From Baffinella frigidus (taxonomy: Eukaryota; Cryptophyceae; Cryptomonadales; Baffinellaceae), in NCBI GenBank assembly GCA_026770585.1, contig MU646382.1:616093-645794 (forward strand): a stretch of DNA of 29,702 nt, written 5' to 3'. Below, in pieces: positions 23,701 to 29,702 of the stretch (position 1 is its first letter; each line of letters begins with the position of its first letter). The notes under the pieces were generated by a model that was not told the origin of the DNA, made no database searches, and worked only from the letters and a program-made list of their open reading frames with translations. The position numbers and the translations under genes are program-made.

Positions 23701-24064
23701 GTGCGCACCAGCCTGATCTACAGGGGTACCTCGCTCATAAGAAACAGCCCCCCCCCTAGAACCACCGTTGGGCCCTAGGCATAGGCCTACTGTAGGGTCC
23801 TAGGGGGTGGCGCTTTCTTATGAGCGAGGTACCCCTGTACCCGAAGGGTTTATCTCTCCCGCGTCGCACCAGTATCACGTCTTTTTGACGTTGGTGAAGT
23901 GGTAAGAAAAGTGCTCGGCCGCGGGTGGGATTTGAAGCGAACCAGATCATTTGATTTCGCGGCGAAACGCAGGCATCATCATCCAGTACATCTTCGACGA
24001 CAACCTCTCGCCCTACTCCCGCGTCAAGACTCAGTCTGGCCAGGCCAAGACCAAGGCCTCGTAA
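17742..24064 (+). CDS. DEGS1: Sphingolipid delta-4 desaturase, eight exons
   Basis: Dihydroceramide delta-4 desaturase (DES1/DEGS family), an ER-membrane di-iron enzyme that introduces the 4,5 double bond of ceramide. Exons: 17742-18228, 18466-18521, 18711-18818, 19804-19906, 21028-21101, 22098-22169, 23097-23154, 23973-24064. Phases agree throughout, giving 349 residues (animal DEGS1 is 323). The N-terminal lipid-desaturase motif is present ([12 protein letters not shown]). All three histidine boxes are there: HELSH (105-109), HMEHH (142-146) and HNEHH (284-288), spread over exons 1 and 6. The end reads [12 protein letters not shown] and TAA. The exon 4 donor must be GC (CAG|GCACC) to keep the conserved HPTAGHF. 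ATG 17742 is the natural start; the extra length is a basic N-terminus. Several introns contain partial exon copies. Whether it also has C4-hydroxylase activity cannot be told. Confidence 0.95.
18840..18895. repeat. GC/GA simple repeat
   Basis: GCGCGCGCGAGAGAGG and (GA)n directly behind the desaturase exon 3 donor; sense strand is purine-rich, unlike most tracts here. Confidence 0.85.
18976..19093. repeat. Foldback element plus half copy
   Basis: GCCGAGCCTAGTTCAG at 18976 and CTGAACTAGGCTCGGC at 19033 are exact inverted repeats of 16 bp. A second left arm with its flank (GCCGTTGAAACCGCCAAGCC) follows at 19066. Lies in desaturase intron 3. Confidence 0.75.
19534..19596 (+). repeat. Head copy of desaturase exon 4
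   Basis: GTGCGCAG acceptor then ATATGCCTGTTCGGCATCCC, reading [15 protein letters not shown]. It matches the first half of exon 4 (19804 on, [16 protein letters not shown]) and its upstream intron (GTGTGGTG). The match stops in mid-exon. Confidence 0.88.
20011..20078 (+). repeat. Tail copy of desaturase exon 4
   Basis: [20 protein letters not shown] then TA and CAG|GC, matching the second half of exon 4 ([19 protein letters not shown]) including the GC donor. Beyond the donor both copies read on as ACC. It is complementary in extent to the head copy at 19534. Confidence 0.88.
20410..20880. repeat. CCCTAAA arrays with a 115-bp direct repeat
   Basis: After an A/T-rich AAATAAAAA run come CCCTAAA and CCCCAAA units (20475-20580), then two diverged copies of a 115-bp block (20581-20690, 20735-20840), each with ACGCGAGGTAC, AGGTCCTGGAAGTCTC and CTATG(T/C)GTCTCCC and each followed by CCCTAAACCCTACACC. 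Located in desaturase intron 4. Confidence 0.85.
21178..21320 (+). repeat. Short tandem repeat and tail copy of desaturase exon 5
   Basis: CACCAAATCGGCAAGCCCAA occurs three times with variants (21208-21290). It is followed by CCCACTCAACATG|GTGAGCC at 21301, a copy of the exon 5 end (CCCCTCAACATG|GTGCGACC) with a stronger-looking donor than the original. A TTAGGGG piece follows at 21348. Confidence 0.72.
21683..21809. mobile_element. AT-rich foldback element
   Basis: ATCCGGGAACAAGTATTTTT and its exact complement AAAAATACTTGTTCCCGGAT form the ends, with a further TCTTTTAAAA stem. The interior carries GTGTAGTAATTTTCA (21758). GAGAGGCACG stands on both sides but not directly at the ends. Confidence 0.85.
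21941..22075 (+). repeat. Head copies of desaturase exon 6
   Basis: Upstream of exon 6 (TTGGCAG|CTGGCGTACAACG at 22098) lie GTTCGCAG|CTGGCGTGTCAAC (21949), TTTGCAG|TGGCGTCTC (22024) and AAGCTGGCATGTTAAC (22062), each with neighbouring CTTTTGG and GTGTTTGTTTG intron sequence. They are short, so chance similarity is not excluded for the last. Confidence 0.6.
22265..22473 (+). repeat. Two tail copies of desaturase exon 6
   Basis: 22265-22290 (ACATCGCCTGGCGCAACCTC, CCCAG, then GTCCGATCC) and 22442-22471 (CCAAACATCGCTTGGCGCAA, ACTCCCCAAG, then GTCCGAAGC) copy the end of exon 6 (NIAWRNLPK) with its GTCCGA donor. The exon itself ends at 22169. Confidence 0.88.
22773..23011. mobile_element. Nested foldback structure
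   Basis: Outer arms ATTCTTCCCCGATTGACTTT (22773) and AAAGTCAATCGGGAAGAA (near 22936). The inner perfect 21-bp hairpin at 22953-22973 and 22991-23011 has loop CAGCTGTAGAACCGCTC. The two share GGGAAGAA, so the second may derive from the first. In desaturase intron 6. Confidence 0.7.
23160..23490 (+). repeat. (TTC)n tracts and two tail copies of desaturase exon 7
   Basis: CGCAAGTCATGGCCAG|GTAG (23341-23356) and CAGTGCAAGTCACGGCAAG|GTACG (23471-23489) repeat the exon 7 end (CAGTGCAAGTCATGGCCAG|GTAC, 23154). Each copy is linked to CTTCTTC-rich sequence and to TTTATTACTCTCAAGCC-type units, so the duplicated unit seems to be exon tail plus intron plus (TTC)n element. Confidence 0.85.
23721..23837. 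mobile_element. Foldback MITE family A, intact with TA flanks
   Basis: 117 bp, CAGGGGTACCTCGCTCATAA to CTTATGAGCGAGGTACCCCTG, with TA on both sides (23719-23720 and 23838-23839). In desaturase intron 7, 136 bp before the last exon. Confidence 0.9.
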
Positions 24065-24345
24065 CCTGTATGTCGGATCGAACCAAGTTGAAGGGATCGT
24101 AACCTGTGCTGCGCCTCCTCGTGAGTGAGGTGTGGTTCACGGTTCAGGGCCGCGTAAGTTGTTTGATGCCGCGTAAGTGGTTGCGTCGGGCTGCGGGCGC
24201 AGGTCGACGCATCGGTTTGACCAGTGTTGTATCCCTCAAGTGGCGAGTAAGCTCATACGAGGTACTCGCCGCGGATGCGGCGGGGAAAGGGGAAGAGTTT
24301 GCATGGGGGTGAGGTCTGTGTAGCGCTTTCGAAAAGGTGGCGATA

Positions 24346-24451
24346 CAGGGGTACCACGCTCATAAGAAGGCGCCACCCCCTAGGGCCCTACAGTAGGCCT
24401 ATGCCGATGGTCCTAGGGGGGTGGGTGTTTCTTATGAGCGAGGTACCCCTG
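24346..24451. mobile_element. Foldback MITE family A
   Basis: 106 bp. Left end CAGGGGTACCACGCTCATAA; right end CTTATGAGCGAGGTACCCCTG. TA on the left only. In the 3' flank of the desaturase gene. Confidence 0.87.
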
Positions 24452-24691
24452 TGGGATTCCTGGGAGGAAGGTTTGTTGTGGTGTGTGTGAGGTTGTGAGG
24501 AATGGTAGTGAGTCTCGGTTTGTTTCGGCGTTTCCAGGTCAATAAAGCCATCTCTGTGTGAGAGGTTCTGGCATGGGCCGGCGACAGGAAGAGGCAGTGA
24601 GTCCCGAGGCTATCCCGTAAGTGCGCATACAGGGATATCTGGGTTACAAGAAACCAGAACTTAAGAACAGAGACCGGGTTTTGGTCCCCCC

Positions 24692-24766
24692 GTTTTCTTA
24701 ATTTAGTACCAGAGGGTCGACTAAATCTTGCCTTTAGTCAACCCTCTGGTAATAATCCAAGAAAAC
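24692..24766. repeat. Foldback hairpin
   Basis: Arms GTTTTCTTAATTTAGTACCA then GAGGGT and complementary ACCCTCTGGTAATAATCCAA then GAAAAC, with inner GACTAAA/TTTAGTC. Nearby ACAAGAAACC and CCCAGATACC pieces suggest a degraded larger element (about 24630-24825). Confidence 0.72.
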
Positions 24767-24897
24767 AGACACCGACCGATGTCGGAGCACCCCTGTTCCT
24801 GCAGCCCAGATACCTCTGCAGGATGAATAGCCACCCTAACTCGTCCCAGGCAGGTCCTGGGGCCCTACCATAGAGCGCATGAGGCTACAGGGATACC

Positions 24898-25005
24898 TCG
24901 CTCATAAGAAAGCGTCCCCCCCCAAGGACCATCATAGGGCCCTAGGCATAGGCCTACTGTAGGGTCCTAGGGAGGTGGCGCTTTCTTGTGAGCGAGGTAC
25001 CCCTG
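24898..25005. mobile_element. Foldback MITE family A with TA flanks
   Basis: 108 bp, CAGGGATACCTCGCTCATAA to TTGTGAGCGAGGTACCCCTG, TA on both sides (24896-24897 and 25006-25007). Confidence 0.88.
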
Positions 25006-25203
25006 TAAGGGATAGTTTCCCTGCATGTGAGCCTCGGTCGGTCAGGTGGCGAGCCTCGGTCATGGACCAGGTCGCGAGCCTCTAGTTGAGTGATGTGAAT
25101 CCCCTCTAGCGGGGTCATACTGCAGGGGATGGTTGGCGGTGTGACTCGCGCCTGTTCGAGATTGAGATTCGGCTTTTCATCGCACGCCCCTTGAGGGTAT
25201 CTA

Positions 25204-25318
25204 CAGGGGTACCTCGATTACAAGAAAACGCCTCCCCGTAGGACCCTACAGTAGGCCTATGCCTAGGGCCCTATGGTCGTCCTAGGAGGGTGACGCTTTC
25301 TTCGCAACAAGCAACCCT
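25204..25318. mobile_element. Foldback MITE family A, decayed right end
   Basis: Left end CAGGGGTACCTCGATTACAA preceded by TA, central stem AGGCCTATGCCTAGGGCCCT; the right end reads TTTCTTCGCAACAAGCAACC and is damaged. Confidence 0.8.
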
Positions 25319-26260
25319 CCTACCTGGTCAAAATAGTTGTGTGAAAATCGGGATTTGCGATCGGATTTTCGAATTTGCGGCCAGAGGTGTCACGACCGCC
25401 TTAAAAAAATGATGACAAAAAAAATATGAAAATCGACAGTTGGTTTGACTGTTGCAAATGTACCCAGCAAATTGAAACCCAGCGGACACTGCCACGCTCA
25501 CGACAGGTCCGTCCCCCGCCCTCTCCCCGCCCGCCCTTCCTTCTCTTGGCGATCGCACCAACCCGAGAGGAATCCCGTCCAGTCGCTGAACCCTGGCTTG
25601 TCCACTCTCACCACGCTGAGCAGGGCAGAGCCTGACGTTGCTCGCGAGAACCCACACCCTGAACATTTTTGCGGTCCCCGAACACGAACCAGCACCCTTT
25701 CGCTTCTCGCCACCCCCTAGGCACGCGCCCTTGACCCCCGTGCTCTAGCCTAGCAAGGTGTGGATTCCCAGGTGCGTCGTGGGGGAACGCGGGCTGGGGT
25801 GCGCTGCCATGGTGCTTAGGGCCCTACAGCGCCCTGCATGTGGTCGCATCCCGTGCGAACCAAGTTGCGACCAGATGGGCCGTGTTTGGAGCGGTCATGC
25901 TCTCGCGTGTGCACTGGTCCCGGTCGGGGAATCCGTGAAACATTCTTCCTCTGAAGCGCTCGAGGAACTTGGCGCATGTTGGCGCCTCAGCGTTGCGTCC
26001 AGGTCCTCGGCTGGGGATATACCACTTTTGTGACATATCGAACACCCCTAAAGCGCCGGGCATCACTGGCACCACCATCTCAGACTTCAGAAGCACAGAG
26101 AACCCTAGGACAGCGACGCGCGATCTTCCGCTGCTCTCAGCTCCTCTCCCTCAAGAGATCCTGCCACGCTGCTCCACACCACTCTACACCGCTCACCCCC
26201 CCCCCGCCTCTCGATCTCTCTCGCGCCCGCTGACCCGCCTCACCACTCCAGGCATCGACG
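25319..26260. other. Intergenic stretch without recognised gene
   Basis: No conserved protein is seen on either strand; the open frames are short and of ordinary composition. The last 100 bp are pyrimidine-rich (CTCCACACCACTCTACACC) and end CACTCCAG|GCATCGACG just before the next ATG. This could be a 5' leader intron acceptor or a pyrimidine-rich promoter. Confidence 0.5.
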
Positions 26261-28142
26261 ATGCGGCCCGATGTGTACCGCGGCGCGCTCCTCCTCGTCG
26301 CGATCCTCGCGCTTGGAGGCATCCCCTCAGCGCTCGCGGAGAGAGAGATCTTCACCATGGACTGCGCCGGGCAGATCCACTTCGCGCCATACACGTGAGC
26401 CCTCCTCCCTCAACCCACACCCCAAACCCCAACACCCTAAACCCTGAACCCTGAACCCTGAATCCTAAGCCCTAACCCCTAAACCCTAACGCAGGCCGGT
26501 TGCTATTTCGGGAGCGTTCGGCGGGCTTGACAACGCGTTTAACCATATTTTCAAGAAGCTTCACGACCGGATCAAGTGCAAGTGCGGAGGTCGTTTCCCC
26601 CCCCCACGCAGCGGACTTCGAAGGGATTCCGAATAACCCCTAAACGATAAGACGTGCGACCCTACGGTAGCAAATAGCGTAGGGACTTAGGGGGGTTCCT
26701 ACGGATAAGGTAACGGACAGCCGGTGGGTGATCCACGAAGCTCCACGCCCGGATCAGGTGCAAGTGCGGAGGTCGGGCGCCCACCACACACCGAATAAAC
26801 CCTCACCACTCAGGCTTGCAGACTCAGGCTTGCAGATGTCACAGTTTCGGGCGCGGAAGTCACGTTCCCTCCGGATATTCTTATTTTAAGGCCACGCTCG
26901 CTCTACACAACGAGTAGAGTTTTTACACAACGAGTAGAGTTTTTTTAGGACACGCTTGCTCTACACAACGAGCGGATCAAGTGCAAGTGCGGAGGTCGGG
27001 CGCCCGCCACACCCGATAACCATATACCCTTCTCACCACTAGAGGATCGAAGAAGGACCATGTTATATGCCCGCACGCAAAAAGAACATCCGCGGTTGTC
27101 AACTTGGCCACTCGATTGTCAACTTTGTCACTCGAAGACTTTCGGTGGTATCGTTTCCCTTCTGTCCGGTACTCTCTCCTTCAGATATCAGGGGGTGCCG
27201 GCAAGCCGGAAGTCTGTTGCTCAAGTCAAGTATCGATTGTTGAAGACTGGTCTCTAAAGTCAATTGTCAACTTTTGGGGTTATAAACTTCCATGTCAAAA
27301 GTCAACTGTCAACTTTGGGGGTGTTCACTGCGAAGAAAACAAGGTGTGACCTCTTGGGGATGGTCTCAGGTGACTTTGGTGTGTTTGTTGATTTGCCCGT
27401 GCATGCGGTACCCCATCCCTTCAGTGGCGAGGCAGTCAAAATTGACGGCCAAGAGGTCCTAGGCAGGTCTTAGGGCCCTACGGTAGGGCGTGTGTTCCTA
27501 CTCGCCACAAGGGATATGGCTTCCCAACTTTTGTAATTTATTTTTAAAATCGGAAAGAAAGATGGCGTGTAACCCCCCAAGGATGTACTTCCCAAAACCC
27601 ATTTCTTCCTAAAAGACGGTAGTTTCAGGCGGGGGAGTCACCTCTCCGGAATATCCTGAGGGGACGTGAACACCCTCAGTACAAAGCTAGGTCGTAACAA
27701 TGCAGCAGTTTTACTAAAAGCGCCTTTACTGTCATCGAGTGGACCCCCCCCCTTCGTTCCTCGAGCTTGGGGTACAACCTAAACCCTAAAACCCACCCCC
27801 TCAAGCCTAACCCCTCAAGCCTCAAGCCTCAAGCCTCAAGCCTACACCCTAAACCCTAAACCCTAAACCCTAAACCCTGAACCCTAGACCCTCAACCCTC
27901 TACTCTAAACCCTTAACCCTAAACCCTAAATTGCAGGCATCTCAGGCGAAGAGTTCGCGCGCAAATACCTTTTCCCCAGGTTCCCTAATCCCTTCACCCT
28001 CAAAACAAACTAAACCCCAAATCCTAAACCCTGAGTCATGAACACTGCACCCTGCACCCGAAACCCGAACCCCTGAACCGTGCACCCTAAAGCCTAAAGC
28101 CTAAAACACAAACCCTCAACCCTCAACCCTCAACCCTCCACC

Positions 28143-28174
<32 letters not shown>

Positions 28175-29050
28175 AACCTAAACCCTAAACCCTCAACCCC
28201 AAATCCCAAACCCCAAACCTCAAACCTCAAACCCCAAACCCCAAACCCACAAACCCCAAACCCCAACCCCAAACCCTAAACCCTGAACCCTAAACCCTAA
28301 ACCCTAAACCCTAAACCCTGAACCTTCAACCCGAAACCCCAAATCAGCCTGATCAACCACTTCGCGGGTCCGCCCGAAGGCGTCGCCCCGCAAGCAGGCC
28401 CGTCCCCATCCCCAACCCCTCAAACCTGAACCCCAACCCCAACCCTAACCCCTGAACCCCTGACCCCTCAAACCTGAACCCTAACCTCTGAACCCTGAAC
28501 TCTCACTCCTGAACCCTGAACCCTAACCCCGCAAAACCTCAACCCTAACCCTTGAACCCTGACTGCTAAACCCTGAACCCTGACCTGAACCCCAAAACCT
28601 GACATCTAACCCCTAACCTCTAACCCCTTATCCCTAACCCCCAACCCCTGACCCCTAAACCCTTACCCCTGAACCATAAATCATAAACCCTGAAACCCAA
28701 ACCTCTCGTTCTCCTGCAGACTGGGCCGACAGCTGCTGGAACCCAATCTCTTTCAAGGAGATGCTCCTCGATCTCCTCCGCATGGGTAAACCCCAAACCC
28801 AACACCTAAAACCCTAAACGCTATATCCTCAACACTAAACCCTAAACCCTCATCCCGCGACCCTCAACACTAATCCCTAAACATTAAACCCTTAATCCTA
28901 AACCCATAACCCCAAACCCCAAACCCTAAAATCCAAACCTCTAAAACCCAAACCGCAACCAGGAAACAACAACTGGGACACAACGTCCTCGAGCCTGGAG
29001 GAAATCGTGCTTCCGAGTACGTGCTCTTGGGCCAGCTACCTCGCGAACGG
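26261..29050 (+). CDS. Unrecognised secreted protein, 5' part, six exons
   Basis: I do not recognise this family. Exons 26261-26394, 26495-26589, 27937-27979, 28348-28397 (or a shorter form ending 28367), 28720-28785 and 28963-29050 join in frame without a stop to at least 158 residues; the gene runs past the window. Residues 1-26 form a signal peptide (MRPDVYRG, then ALLLVAILALGG, cleavage after SALA). The mature part has five cysteines (35, 73, 75, 113, 150), a KKLHDRIKCKCG segment, DSCWNPISFKEMLLDLLRMG and LEEIVLPSTCSW. The exon 4 donor is either GC (GCAG|GCCCG) or the upstream GCGG|GTCCG; both keep frame. Introns are mostly CCCTAAA-like repeats, and exons 2 and 6 have tail copies. A secreted or endomembrane protein is inferred. 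Confidence 0.75.
26416..26491. repeat. CCCTAAA array forming intron 1 of the secreted-protein gene
   Basis: The 100-bp intron 26395-26494 is almost wholly CCCAAACCC, CCCTGAA and CCCTAAA units and ends CCCTAACGCAG at the exon. Confidence 0.93.
26605..26718. repeat. Dispersed repeat, partner of 237-360
   Basis: GCGGACTTCGAAGGGATTCC, AACCCCTAAACGATAAGAC and GGGGGGTTCCTACGGATAAG as in the copy at the left end of the window. It separates exon 2 of the secreted-protein gene from its first tail copy. Confidence 0.72.
26736..26995 (+). repeat. Two tail copies of exon 2, secreted-protein gene
   Basis: 26736-26771 (GAAGCTCCACGCCCGGATCA, GGTGCAAGTGCGGAG) and 26973-26994 (CGGATCAAGTGCAAGTGCGG, AG) copy the exon 2 end (KLHDRIKCKCG), each followed by GTCGGGCGCCC. 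Between them is a tandem TACACAACGAGTAGAGTTTTT unit (26909-26950). Confidence 0.85.
27085..27330. repeat. TGTCAACTTT-rich stretch
   Basis: TGTCAACTT occurs five times, with GTCAATTGTCAACTTTTGGG and GTCAACTGTCAACTTTGGGG as near repeats. Inside intron 2 of the secreted-protein gene; no exon is seen in 26996-27936. Confidence 0.6.
27414..27516. mobile_element. Foldback element family C
   Basis: ATCCCTTCAGTGGCGAGGCA at the left, CCTACTCGCCACAAGGGAT at the right, inner stem CTTAGGGCCCTACGGTAGGG. In opposite orientation to the copy at 7386-7486. Confidence 0.75.
27775..28962. repeat. CCCTAAA-type arrays filling introns 2 to 5
   Basis: Degenerate CCCTAAA, CCCTCAA, CCCCAAA and CCCTGAA units occupy nearly all sequence between the small exons at 27937, 28348, 28720 and 28963. 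Exon acceptors follow the array within about 5-25 nt (CCCTAAATTGCAG, CCCCAAATCAG, CCAAACCGCAACCAG). C-rich strand is sense throughout. Confidence 0.93.
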
Positions 29051-29702
29051 GTACCCCTAAACCCACAACCCTACACCCCGCACCCTACACCCTAACCATA
29101 ACCCTACACCCCGCACCCTTCACCCTACACCCTACACACTCCACCCTACACCCTATACCCTATACCCTGCACCCTATACCCTACACCCTACACCCTACAC
29201 CCTACACCCTACACCCTACACCCTTCTCCTTTGCCTGGAGGAGATCGTGCTTCCGAACACGTGCTCTTGGGCCGGCTACCTTGCTAACGGGTACCCCTAT
29301 GTTCACCCTAAACCGTATCCCCAAACCTTAACCTTAACCTTAACACTACACCCCGCACCCTACACCCTTCACCTCACACCCTACACCCTACACCCTACAC
29401 CCTGCACCCTACACCCTGCACCCTACATCCCACACCCTAAACCCTACACCCCCCACCCTACACCCTACACCCTGCAACCTGCAACCTGCACACTACAAGC
29501 TGCACCCGCTCCTCCACGGTGGCTGTCTGGAGGCATGGACGTGTAGTTATTCCAAACTCGACCTCGAGCTTGGAGGAGATCGTGCTTCCGAACACGTGCT
29601 CTTGGGCCGGCTACCTCGCTAACGGGTATTCATAAACCCTAGTCTTAACCCTAGCCCTCTACCCTCTACCCTCCACCCTCCACCCTCCACCCTCCACCCT
29701 CC
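29051..29702. repeat. CCCTACA arrays in intron 6
   Basis: CCCTACA, CCCTATA, CCCTGCA, CCTTAAC and CCCTCCA units (29060-29225, 29303-29500, 29635-29702), separated by tail copies of exon 6. The array runs off the window. Confidence 0.93.
29234..29625 (+). repeat. Two tail copies of exon 6, secreted-protein gene
   Basis: 29234-29290 and 29563-29625 repeat the exon 6 end (LEEIVLPSTCSWASYLANG, here LEEIVLPNTCSWAGYLANG) with donors GTACCCC and GTATTC. The two copies share changes (AACACG, GCCGGC) absent from exon 6 (28963-29050), so one arose from the other. Confidence 0.9.

Noticed and set aside
27775-29702. A true chromosome end
   Set aside because: The arrays are degenerate, interrupted by coding exons, and appear in many introns; a real telomere would be homogeneous and terminal.

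Overview
The window looks like nuclear DNA of a flagellated, photosynthetic protist. It carries a cilium gene (CFAP20), many short-exon genes with long introns, Arabidopsis-type telomere-like repeats (TTTAGGG/CCCTAAA) inside introns, and many small foldback elements. One predicted protein has a signal-peptide-like N-terminus followed by a Ser-Ala-Phe motif, as in plastid preproteins of algae with red-derived secondary plastids. A cryptophyte-like alga is my best guess, but a prasinophyte or other alga cannot be excluded. No rRNA, tRNA, CRISPR or bacterial operon was found.

Layout. (1) 1-1165: foldback-element debris. (2) 1166-5470: an inverted duplication with two complete head-to-head copies of CFAP20 (1488-2262 minus; 3028-3815 plus), encoding the same 190-residue protein, plus a third truncated, inverted copy of the first exon and its upstream region (4488-5470). 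(3) 6584-17528, minus strand: an aldo/keto reductase gene of about 12 small exons, hidden in some 11 kb of repeats. (4) 17742-24064, plus strand: a complete eight-exon sphingolipid delta-4 desaturase gene (349 residues), divergent from the reductase across 213 bp. (5) 24065-26260: intergenic, with four foldback elements. (6) 26261 to beyond the window end, plus strand: an unrecognised gene for a secreted protein, six exons visible, with introns made largely of CCCTAAA/CCCTACA repeats.

The most striking feature is how introns are built in the three multi-exon genes. Around many exons lie partial copies of that exon. Copies of its 5' part, with the acceptor AG, lie upstream. Copies of its 3' part, with the donor GT or GC, lie downstream. 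Telomere-like repeats, usually with the C-rich strand in the sense direction, often run directly into the acceptor AG. I infer that introns here grow by repeated short duplications across splice junctions, which splicing tolerates. The genes share no obvious pathway: CFAP20 acts in the axoneme, the desaturase in ceramide synthesis, the reductase in carbonyl reduction, and the last gene is unknown.
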